Below, piece after piece: positions 27,159 to 33,921 of a stretch of DNA of 64,000 bases. The stretch is from Mucilaginibacter celer (GTDB taxonomy: Bacteria; Bacteroidota; Bacteroidia; Sphingobacteriales; Sphingobacteriaceae). The translations under genes were made by a program, and so were the position numbers. Location of the stretch: NCBI RefSeq assembly GCF_003576455.2, contig NZ_CP032869.1:5084001-5148000 (forward strand), written 5' to 3'. A model generated the notes under the pieces. That model made no database searches. It was not told the DNA's origin and saw nothing but the letters and a program-made list of their open reading frames with translations. The stretch's first letter is position 1, and every line of letters begins with the position of its first letter.

Positions 27159-27671
27159 TTAATTTAGCAGGCAACTAAGGCTATCAATCCTGGTTTCGCC
27201 GGCAATGGCCCGTTGCAGGTAGTGTTGACGGGAATAAACAAAAAACGAGGGCGAATCGGCCATACCAAATAAACTGAAAAAGCGTGATGCCGTATCAATG
27301 CCAACCGTTATAAACGATAATTCATTTAATTTATATTGTGTAATAAAAGCCCTGGTCTGGCCTTCGTTTGCCCCGGTAACCATAACCACTTCGCAGGTTT
27401 TAAACGCGTTTTTATTTTTAACCATTTGCGTTGCCATGTATTGGCAATGATCACAATCGGGCGAAAAATAATTGATAACAACCGGTTTACCTTCAAGGCT
27501 ATGCAAAGGCGATAAAAACCTGAAAGGCAAAACAGGCATAGGCTTACCACGCCTGGCGGCCAGTTCTCTGTTTGAAACCTTACGCAGGCTGCAATATCCC
27601 AGTATTACTACTAATAATAACACCGATCCTATTATTAAAAAAAACACTGTTTTACGTTTCATTTCAGGCAA
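27159..27671 (-). CDS. Thioredoxin-like (TlpA/ResA-type) membrane-anchored protein
   Basis: A 170-residue protein with an N-terminal membrane anchor (VFFLIIGSVLLLVVILGYC) and a periplasmic thioredoxin-fold domain. The active site is CDHC in NYFSPDCDHCQYMA near residue 75; a cis-proline region follows later (DSPSFFVY). It would make, break or isomerise disulfides outside the inner membrane. Its gene overlaps the preceding membrane-protein gene by 8 bp and is 18 bp upstream of the C39 exporter. The exported peptide has three cysteines, so it is the obvious candidate substrate. Confidence 0.82.
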   Translation of the reverse strand: MPEMKRKTVFFLIIGSVLLLVVILGYCSLRKVSNRELAARRGKPMPVLPFRFLSPLHSLEGKPVVINYFSPDCDHCQYMATQMVKNKNAFKTCEVVMVTGANEGQTRAFITQYKLNELSFITVGIDTASRFFSLFGMADSPSFFVYSRQHYLQRAIAGETRIDSLSCLLN

Positions 27672-28311
27672 ATTGAAGGGTAAGAAAAGTAACGATCAAA
27701 ACCACAATTAACAGTCCCGTAAGGTATGGCAATACAAACAGGCGTATTGACTTGCCCACCGAAATGCCATAGTTTTTTGCAAACAGATGAGCGCCGATAT
27801 AACAATAAAGCAACTCCCATACATTAACCGATTGTAATGCGAAAAGGCTCCATTTAGGCAATGTATCTGCGTTAAAGAAAGCCAGCGCCGATAATGGCAT
27901 ATAGCCGATATCGGTTAAAACCGTTACTTTTTTAAACAAAATGAAAGCTATTATTTTACCGATGCTCATGAGGATAAAAGCCAGTTCGGCCTTGAGGCAG
28001 ATGTTGAAATTATCGTCGAATTTGTATTGCCCCTGGTTTTCTAAAAGTGTGGCGGTTGAAACTGCAGCCGCATTATAAAAAACACGGAAGAGTATTATAA
28101 AAGGCAGTATTATAAATGAAATAAAGGTATATGACCGGCTGATATTAAAAAGCTCGCCAATCCGTTCATCTGTAAGGCTTTCGGCATAGGTATGAAACAA
28201 AACACTTTTAGAAACAAATACCGCGTTGATGTAATAAGTAAAAAATATTGACAGAACCACTACCGCCAAAAAGTAGTAGATCTTTTTTATATGCAAAAGT
28301 TCGATGTACAT
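27664..28311 (-). CDS. Polytopic membrane protein of the peptide cluster (Yip1-like topology)
   Basis: A 215-residue protein with about five or six hydrophobic segments, for example FLAVVVLSIFFTYYI, FISFIILPFIILFRVF and LLIVVLIVTFLTLQF. The layout resembles Yip1-family membrane proteins but no specific motif confirms it. It sits between the ABC permease and the thioredoxin-like gene and overlaps the latter by 8 bp. It could be an immunity factor or a membrane helper for the exported peptide; neither can be shown from sequence. Confidence 0.6.
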   Translation of the reverse strand: MYIELLHIKKIYYFLAVVVLSIFFTYYINAVFVSKSVLFHTYAESLTDERIGELFNISRSYTFISFIILPFIILFRVFYNAAAVSTATLLENQGQYKFDDNFNICLKAELAFILMSIGKIIAFILFKKVTVLTDIGYMPLSALAFFNADTLPKWSLFALQSVNVWELLYCYIGAHLFAKNYGISVGKSIRLFVLPYLTGLLIVVLIVTFLTLQFA

Positions 28312-28338
28312 GGTTTAAGGTTTTAGGTGTAAAAAATG

Positions 28339-29658
28339 TTACCGTTTTTTTGATGCAAGCCTGTTAGCAAGAATATGCAACAAATGATGTTGCCTGATAA
28401 ACAGATAGATAACAACCGCTACGCTATACACTACCAACAGCCCCAAAACGGCATAAAAAAGTATCGGTTTGTCTTCTGTTAAACCGGTAATAACCCCGGC
28501 TGCACCTAAAATATAGGTGGGCAGCAGGTTGGTATTAAAATTATTCTGATCGAAAGAAACAGCTTTTTCAACATTTTTAATTTTAATTATTGAAAACAAC
28601 AAGCCGTTTGCCATACTAAACAAGAGCAACACAACCAGGCCCGATATCAACGGAACTGTAAAAACAGTTTTTTGAAAAAAAAAGATCAGACCAAAGGATA
28701 CCAGGTTTAAAATAAATAAAGGGATCAGTGCTTTGAGATAAAAGCGTATAAACTGCCCCATTGTGCAGCCTGCCATTATCATATTAAACGTTGGCGCGGC
28801 AAAAAAACCAAACGTATTGTTATAGCAATATGAAAAATACATTAATGATGAAAGCATATAGAATTTAAGAAACTGCAATTCATCAAACAATACCGTAATA
28901 AACAGTACACTTAGCGCGGTTTGTATAACAAACGAAAAGGCAACTGCAACGCGAAATTTTGTTACGCGCGACATGATTTTGAGGATCATGTTGTGCGAAC
29001 TGGCAAAAAACATCACGGGCCGCTCAATCAGCAATTCGTTAGGGGTGTAAAAAAGATAAAATAACCCGCATAATAACACCATAGCGCCTGGCAAAAGATA
29101 CGATATTGACGATAAAGACAAATATCCGATTGCCGGCGTGCCTACAAGTATATAAACAATAAGCACAGCCAGGAATAGCTTTCGTTTAAGATAATATGCC
29201 GCAAGTATATTTTCGGCCAGTACAATACCACAAATGCCAAAAAGAAACAGTGCAACAAAAACGGCAGATCCGGCCCCGGAAACGGAGATAAACAAGATGC
29301 AAAACAGTGCAACAAAAAATACCGATGATGTAGAAAAAACAGCATACACCAACTCGGTAGTAGCGGCTTTAAACAAGGTAAGTGGATAATATTTTTGAAT
29401 AAGGGCCGGCTTTACGCGCACCGAGGGAAAGAACTTGAACAATACCGGTAACAGGTAAAGGCTGTACATTAAAAAACGGATTAATGTAACAGGCTGCAAT
29501 TTGAGCTGGCCATTAACGGTAAGCGTATAAATATACCCGGCGGTAGTAGCCACCGAAACCATGACCACCAGGTACATCAGTTGCATTAACAATTCATAAA
29601 CATTGTTGGTGATGGAGAAAAAGTTAGTCCATCTTTTTTTTAACAGAAACCAAATCAT
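28339..29658 (-). CDS. ABC transporter permease-like membrane protein (DUF5687-like)
   Basis: A 439-residue protein with about 12 hydrophobic segments. The start MIWFLLKKRWTNFF and overall layout are similar to DUF5687-type permeases of Bacteroidota that pair with a stand-alone ATPase. The start codon overlaps the stop of the ATPase gene by 4 bp, so they form one transporter. In peptide clusters such a second ABC pump often gives self-protection by removing peptide from the membrane; here that is inference. Confidence 0.72.
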   Translation of the reverse strand: MIWFLLKKRWTNFFSITNNVYELLMQLMYLVVMVSVATTAGYIYTLTVNGQLKLQPVTLIRFLMYSLYLLPVLFKFFPSVRVKPALIQKYYPLTLFKAATTELVYAVFSTSSVFFVALFCILFISVSGAGSAVFVALFLFGICGIVLAENILAAYYLKRKLFLAVLIVYILVGTPAIGYLSLSSISYLLPGAMVLLCGLFYLFYTPNELLIERPVMFFASSHNMILKIMSRVTKFRVAVAFSFVIQTALSVLFITVLFDELQFLKFYMLSSLMYFSYCYNNTFGFFAAPTFNMIMAGCTMGQFIRFYLKALIPLFILNLVSFGLIFFFQKTVFTVPLISGLVVLLLFSMANGLLFSIIKIKNVEKAVSFDQNNFNTNLLPTYILGAAGVITGLTEDKPILFYAVLGLLVVYSVAVVIYLFIRQHHLLHILANRLASKKR

Positions 29659-30410
29659 AACTCGCTGATAATTTGGTCAAGTAAAAAGCTCTCGTTACTT
29701 TTTGGCTGCACATAGGATAGCATGTCTTCATCCAGGCCCGCTCCCGTTCTGAACTTATCGATATTGCCATTATAAGCCAGTTTTCCGCCTTCAATCACCC
29801 CGATATGCGTAGCAATTTTGTTAACATACAGTAAATCGTGAGAGGAAATTATGATACACCTATTCTCGTTTCGGTAAGCGTTAACAAGCTTGCAAAGCGC
29901 GTTGGCAGCTATCGGATCAATATTGGCAAAGGGTTCATCTAAAAACATATACTTTGGCTTATGCAAAAAAGCTGCGCATAACATAACTTTTTTCCGCATC
30001 CCGGTTGAGTACGATTTTATAGGCTTACTTAAATCCTTGTCGTCTTCAAAAAAATAATCGGTAAGCACCTTAATCTGCGTTGCAATTTCGGCTTTTGTCA
30101 TGCCGTATATCTTACCTGCAAATTGCAGGTAATCATAAGCGTTCAGCTCTTCTATCAGGGTTTCAAACTGGCTTTGAATACCGGTGAGCCTGCGTAGCGT
30201 AACACCCTGCAACTGGCCATCCTCATATTTAACCAATCCTTCATCTGCCGGTATAATATCGCAGGCAATATTAATCAGCGTACTTTTGCCCGCACCGTTT
30301 CGTCCTAAAATACAATAAACTTCGCCGCCGTTAATGGTGAGTGTTACCTGGTTTAACACAATTTTATTGTTAAACGCCTTCGAAATATCTTGCAATGCAA
30401 TTTTAGCCAT
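29655..30410 (-). CDS. ABC transporter ATP-binding protein of the peptide cluster
   Basis: A 251-residue ATPase with Walker A GRNGAGKST, signature-like YSTGMRKKVML, Walker B YMFLDEPFANIDP and the switch histidine in IIISSHDLLY. It ends with an ATGA overlap with the permease gene and begins 54 bp downstream of the precursor peptide. The closeness to the peptide gene favours a role in peptide export or immunity rather than nutrient uptake. Confidence 0.88.
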   Translation of the reverse strand: MAKIALQDISKAFNNKIVLNQVTLTINGGEVYCILGRNGAGKSTLINIACDIIPADEGLVKYEDGQLQGVTLRRLTGIQSQFETLIEELNAYDYLQFAGKIYGMTKAEIATQIKVLTDYFFEDDKDLSKPIKSYSTGMRKKVMLCAAFLHKPKYMFLDEPFANIDPIAANALCKLVNAYRNENRCIIISSHDLLYVNKIATHIGVIEGGKLAYNGNIDKFRTGAGLDEDMLSYVQPKSNESFLLDQIISEL

Positions 30411-30464
30411 AGTAAAAAATTTAAAATGTGCCCGGCTGTTTGCCGGGCACCGGTACCTTTGTTT

Positions 30465-30656
30465 TTATAAGCATTTGCTCATCCAGGCGCCTAAAGCAGC
30501 TCCAGCCACAATTTGCGCTCCGGGGATAAAGCAGCCAATCAGCGCAAAGCCTGCAGCAGCGGCAGCCAGCTTGGTGTCGCAAGAAGCAGCAGCCATGCCG
30601 CCTTCAATTTGTTCCATTTGTTGCATGTTCAATTTGTTTACAGATAGTTTTTTCAT
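30465..30656 (-). CDS. Double-glycine leader peptide precursor (bacteriocin-like)
   Basis: A 63-residue precursor. Residues 1-20 are a classic double-glycine leader: MKKLSVNKLNMQQMEQIEGG, with hydrophobic residues at the expected spacing before G19-G20. The predicted core of 43 residues is alanine/glycine-rich with cysteines C26, C42 and C62 and a glycine-zipper-like middle (GFALIGCFIPGAQIVAGAALGAW). Such cores insert into membranes as class II bacteriocins, but the peptide could also be a signal. The adjacent C39 exporter has the protease needed to cut the leader. Three cysteines allow one internal disulfide plus a free thiol or a dimer. Confidence 0.82.
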   Translation of the reverse strand: MKKLSVNKLNMQQMEQIEGGMAAASCDTKLAAAAAGFALIGCFIPGAQIVAGAALGAWMSKCL

Positions 30657-30829
30657 TTTTTTAATTTATTTAAAGTAAAAGGCCCTTTTTTTAAAGCGCG
30701 CAATTTGAGGATTGGGCCATAATTTCCTCTCTGGTTGATCAGACCAATATTTTTCACCGGGGCACGCCCCCAAGTGTTAATTATAAAGCAATACATCACC
30801 AATCCAACCAGGAACAATATTTTGTACAC
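30653..30829 (-). CDS. Probable small membrane protein upstream of the peptide gene
   Basis: An open frame from GTG 30829 to TGA 30653 codes for 58 residues; an internal ATG at 30796 would give 47. The start contains a hydrophobic segment (YKILFLVGLVMYCFIIN) followed by a basic tail rich in lysine and arginine (GPILKLRALKKGPFTLNK). The TGA overlaps the ATG of the precursor peptide, the usual sign of translational coupling. It is preceded by an in-frame stop just upstream of 30860. I know no family for it. It could be an immunity protein, a second peptide, or a chance frame; the coupling and codon pattern favour a real gene. Confidence 0.45.
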   Translation of the reverse strand: MYKILFLVGLVMYCFIINTWGRAPVKNIGLINQRGNYGPILKLRALKKGPFTLNKLKK

Positions 30830-31119
30830 AATAAATACTATTGCGAAAAAAATATCGTTCAGTCAGAACTAAATTAAAAAACAATAAAAACAGGCTTCAA
30901 AATTCTAACCGGGCAGGTTTTAACCGGTACAAAGAACTAATCAGGATATTTATTGTGACAAGATTTATAATACATAGGTAGTATATTAAATTATAAAATA
31001 CAAATAAAATATTTCTATTTGATTAAAATAATTTCCAACAAGCTGATAATCAAGCCTAATAATTATACATCATCATTATCCAAACTTAATTAAACCGAAA
31101 TATCCGGCGATGTATGCAT
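30830..31119. other. AT-rich intergenic region upstream of the peptide operon
   Basis: No gene is visible. The stretch is very AT-rich, especially 30950-31090, and must hold the promoter of the minus-strand peptide operon. I could not find a clean TTTG/TAnnTTTG pair, so the start site is not called. Confidence 0.4.
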
Positions 31120-31153
31120 AAAAAAAGACCGCCATATATTTATGACGATCTTT
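31120..31153 (-). terminator. Terminator after the DoxX-like gene
   Basis: On the minus strand AAAGATCGTCAT pairs imperfectly with ATGGCGGTCTTT (two G-T type mismatches) and is followed by a T-run, 36 bp after the stop at 31189. Confidence 0.6.
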
Positions 31154-31188
31154 GTTTTATGTGCAGATAATTAGAAAAAAATACTTCT

Positions 31189-31584
31189 TTATTTAGCCGC
31201 GGTGTTTACGTATACAACCTGGTACAATTTACGGAACATGATATAAGTTACCGTTACCATAGTAAAAGCCACAATGGCATCCGCAGTAGCGGCAAAATTG
31301 AGTACCGCTAATTTTGACAGGAAGGCAAAAATGATATCGAAAAAGATGCCTGCAAATACCCATTCTTTTAACCTTAGCAATTTATTTGGCACCAAAAGTA
31401 CGGCTACGCCTGCCAGCTTGGCTACACCAAGAATATAGATAAAGTGCGGAGGGTACCCTAATTTTACGGTTATTCCCCAAACAAATGGGTTGTTGGTTAA
31501 TTCGCCTAAACCGCTTGCTGCAAACCAGGTTGCTGTAAGTACTGCGCCTATCCAATAGATTGTTTTTACTGTTTTAGTTTTCAT
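31189..31584 (-). CDS. DoxX-like membrane protein
   Basis: A 131-residue protein with four transmembrane helices, matching the DoxX-like family in length and in phrases such as FAASGLGELTNNP near residue 22 and YILGVAKLAGVAVLL near 50. Family members sit in the inner membrane; some are linked to oxidative stress, but the role of this small type is not established. It has its own terminator and stands alone. Confidence 0.78.
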   Translation of the reverse strand: MKTKTVKTIYWIGAVLTATWFAASGLGELTNNPFVWGITVKLGYPPHFIYILGVAKLAGVAVLLVPNKLLRLKEWVFAGIFFDIIFAFLSKLAVLNFAATADAIVAFTMVTVTYIMFRKLYQVVYVNTAAK

Positions 31585-31823
31585 GATGTTAAGTTTTTTT
31601 TGTTGTTTGATGATTCAAAATTGCGCTGAAAACGGGAGTTCTCTAAGCTGTTTAAAGCCGAAGCGGGCAAATTAAACCCTGACCCGGACAATGCTTTACC
31701 CGATGTCTTCATCTCAGCGAACTTTATTATAGTCCGGCAGAGGATTTTAACCTGCATTAATTGATGGTTGTAACATTTTTTAAAGCCATTAGTGATAAAC
31801 ACCGCACTTTTTAATCTTTTAAA

Positions 31824-31831
31824 TACCTTTG
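31824..31831 (+). promoter_or_regulatory. Possible -7 element for the ECF sigma gene
   Basis: TACCTTTG matches TAnnTTTG exactly and lies 71 bp before the start codon. No TTTG is seen 19-21 bp upstream, so activation by another factor or chance occurrence are both possible. Confidence 0.3.
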
Positions 31832-31851
31832 TTTTAATTCACCTTTAATAT

Positions 31852-31873
31852 GTTGCGTTTAACTGTACGCAAC
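31852..31873. repeat. 7-bp inverted repeat before the sigma gene
   Basis: GTTGCGT (31852-31858) pairs with ACGCAAC (31867-31873) around 8 bases. It would lie in the leader RNA of the sigma gene, or it may be a regulator-binding site. Confidence 0.45.
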
Positions 31874-31902
31874 GTTTAAGGATACAGCGCGTAGTACAAC
31901 TA

Positions 31903-32496
31903 ATGAGTAACGACAATAACCGATTAATTAGGCCCGACGATTCTGCTTTGTGGGATTTGTTCAGGGCCGGTGATGAAGCGGCTTATACACAGCTCATGAA
32001 AATGTACTCCAAAACCTTGTTCAATTACGGATTCCGGATTTGCCAGGATAAGGATTTTTTAAAAGATTGTATCCAGGATGTTTTCCTGGAACTTTGGAAC
32101 CGCCGCCTTAAAATCAGTTCAACCCCTGCCGTTAAATACTACCTGTTTAAAGCTTTACGATTACGCATTTTCCGGGAGCAAGCCAAATGGAACCGCGGCG
32201 AGCAGCTTGATGATAATTACGAATTTGTAGTTGAGTTTAACATCGAAACCAAAATGATAGCCGATTTAGAAACCATTGAGCTGTCAACCCGCATACAACA
32301 GGTGCTTAATGCCCTCCCCAACCGGCAGCGCGAAATCATGTACCTCCGTTTTTATGAAGGACTTGATTTTGATAACATCTCGCAGATTATGGATCTCAGC
32401 AAGCAATCGGTTCATAACCTGCTGCAAAAGGCCTATAAAAGCTTCCGCTCAGAATGGCTTATTCTTATTACACTTTTCTCTAAGCACATTATTTAA
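31903..32496 (+). CDS. ECF RNA polymerase sigma factor (FecI-like)
   Basis: A 197-residue sigma factor. Region 2 is at about residues 18-90 (DEAAYTQLMKMYSKTLFNYGFRI, DFLKDCIQDVFLELW split around residue 60), and region 4 at about 130-185 (LPNRQREIMYLRFYEGLDF followed by a helix-turn-helix SKQSVHNLLQKAYKS). It directs RNA polymerase to glycan-uptake promoters when released by the FecR protein encoded 118 bp downstream. The set sigma-FecR-SusC(STN)-SusD is a standard trans-envelope signalling unit, so the SusC here probably reports ligand binding to this sigma factor. Confidence 0.9.
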   Translation: MSNDNNRLIRPDDSALWDLFRAGDEAAYTQLMKMYSKTLFNYGFRICQDKDFLKDCIQDVFLELWNRRLKISSTPAVKYYLFKALRLRIFREQAKWNRGEQLDDNYEFVVEFNIETKMIADLETIELSTRIQQVLNALPNRQREIMYLRFYEGLDFDNISQIMDLSKQSVHNLLQKAYKSFRSEWLILITLFSKHII

Positions 32497-32614
32497 AATT
32501 ATCTTTCTATAAATCAACAGCTTAAATAAAAAACACAAAATTTCTTGTGTTTAGAAGGGTAATTTTTTGCCAATCCGGAATATATCTAATTATAGACCAA
32601 TTATATCAGTTTCA

Positions 32615-33709
32615 GTGGCTAATTATACCGATTACGAAGTTGAAGATTTTTTACACGACGACTTTTTTATAAACTGGGTTCAGCAAGGTACCGCCGAACA
32701 AAATAAGTTCTGGAGCGAGTGGCTTACCAACAACCCGGATAAACAAAAAGTAGCAGAAAGTGCCAGGCAAATCATCATGGCTATCTCCGTTAAACTAATT
32801 GAACCCGGTTTAACTGATGATGAAGTGGATGGCATTGCAGCTAACGTGCAAAACCGCCTTCAGAATGGTGGGAGGGAGGCTATTATTAGGTCGTTAAAAT
32901 TTTATCAAACCCAATGGTTCAGGATAGCGGCTGTTTTAGCAGTTTTTGTTACTATCGGCATTATATTTTTAAAAACGCGCAATAACCAGGCATTTACCGG
33001 GCAAACCGATAATCAATTAAACGAGTTGGTAAATGTGGTAAACAACACCACCCAATCAAAACTGGTGCAAATGGCAGATGGTAGTTTGGCGGTTTTAAAA
33101 CCTGGTTCGGGTATTAAATATCCAAGATCATTTAAAGCTGGCCGCGAGGCATTTTTAGAAGGGGAGGCATTTTTCGAGATCCATAAAAACCCTGAAATGC
33201 CTTTCCTGGTTCACAGTCACGATATGGTGGTGAGAGTTTTGGGCACCAGCTTTACGGTTAGGTCGTTCAGTATCGATAAAGAATTTAAAGTGATTGTAAA
33301 TACCGGCAAGGTAATGGTTTACAATCAGCACGAAAAAAACACCGGCACCAAAAGCAACGTAACCCTTTTACCCAACCAAACAGCAACTTATACCGTTAAA
33401 CTGAGCAGGGTAAAAAAAGAATCGTTACCTGTACCACTGATATTATCCACCCCGGTTGCCCCAAAGGAGTTTACCTTTGATAACGCCACCCTTGCCGATA
33501 TTATCGATAAAATAGATAAAGCCTACGATGTAAACATCGAGTATGACAGGGCTACACTCGGCAATATCCACCTATCGGCATCACTTTCGGGTATGCCGCT
33601 TGATGAGAAAGTTAAACTGATATGCAGGGCTATCAATACGTCGTGCCAGTTTATTGATGGGCGTATTATTATAACCACACAAAACCTTAACCATAACACT
33701 GCCAATTAA
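32615..33709 (+). CDS. FecR-family anti-sigma factor
   Basis: The protein has a cytoplasmic N-terminal sigma-binding part, one transmembrane helix (IAAVLAVFVTIGIIFL), a periplasmic FecR domain (VQMADGSLAVLKPGSGIKYP, FLEGEAFFEIHKNPEMPF) and a C-terminal DUF4974-type domain (FDNATLADIIDKIDKAY) that contacts the STN domain of SusC. No ATG is available: GTG 32615 (reading MANYTDYEVEDFL) fits the usual family start, while TTG 32567 would add 16 residues. It holds the sigma factor inactive until the receptor is engaged. Confidence 0.88.
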   Translation: MANYTDYEVEDFLHDDFFINWVQQGTAEQNKFWSEWLTNNPDKQKVAESARQIIMAISVKLIEPGLTDDEVDGIAANVQNRLQNGGREAIIRSLKFYQTQWFRIAAVLAVFVTIGIIFLKTRNNQAFTGQTDNQLNELVNVVNNTTQSKLVQMADGSLAVLKPGSGIKYPRSFKAGREAFLEGEAFFEIHKNPEMPFLVHSHDMVVRVLGTSFTVRSFSIDKEFKVIVNTGKVMVYNQHEKNTGTKSNVTLLPNQTATYTVKLSRVKKESLPVPLILSTPVAPKEFTFDNATLADIIDKIDKAYDVNIEYDRATLGNIHLSASLSGMPLDEKVKLICRAINTSCQFIDGRIIITTQNLNHNTAN

Positions 33710-33777
33710 TTAACCCTTTAACCAAATTATGATTTAAATGACCAGAATGATTACATAAAGAAAAACAGCCCTAAAAA

Positions 33778-33883
33778 TAAACCGGCAGTATTTGCGGTAC
33801 CACCGGTTTAAAAGTTTAGCCCCAAAATGTTTGATAGCCATTTTACTGTAACCTCTTGCAAAGGTTGAGCCGGGGCTTTTTTT
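33778..33883 (+). promoter_or_regulatory. Leader hairpins / possible attenuator before susC
   Basis: TAAACCGG (33778-33785) pairs with CCGGTTTA (33803-33810). Then AGCCCC (33818-33823) can pair with GGGGCT (33872-33877), which runs straight into seven T residues. An inner AACCT/AGGTT pair lies between. The last structure ends 39 bp before the SusC start and could stop transcription between fecR and susC. Confidence 0.4.
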
Positions 33884-33921
33884 GTCAAGTTATTAACGAA
33901 TTATTAACTCTAACCAAATCT

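Larger units (their letters stand above)
31585..31902. other. 318-bp intergenic region before the ECF sigma gene
   Basis: Divergent promoter region. A 73-codon minus-strand frame at 31581-31802 has no domain content and is not believed. The stretch contains TACCTTTG (31824-31831) and the inverted repeat 31852-31873, both upstream of the sigma gene. Confidence 0.45.

Noticed and set aside
31581..31802. 73-codon minus-strand frame upstream of the DoxX-like gene
   Set aside because: It lies in a divergent promoter region, overlaps the start of the DoxX-like gene and shows no domain or signal.
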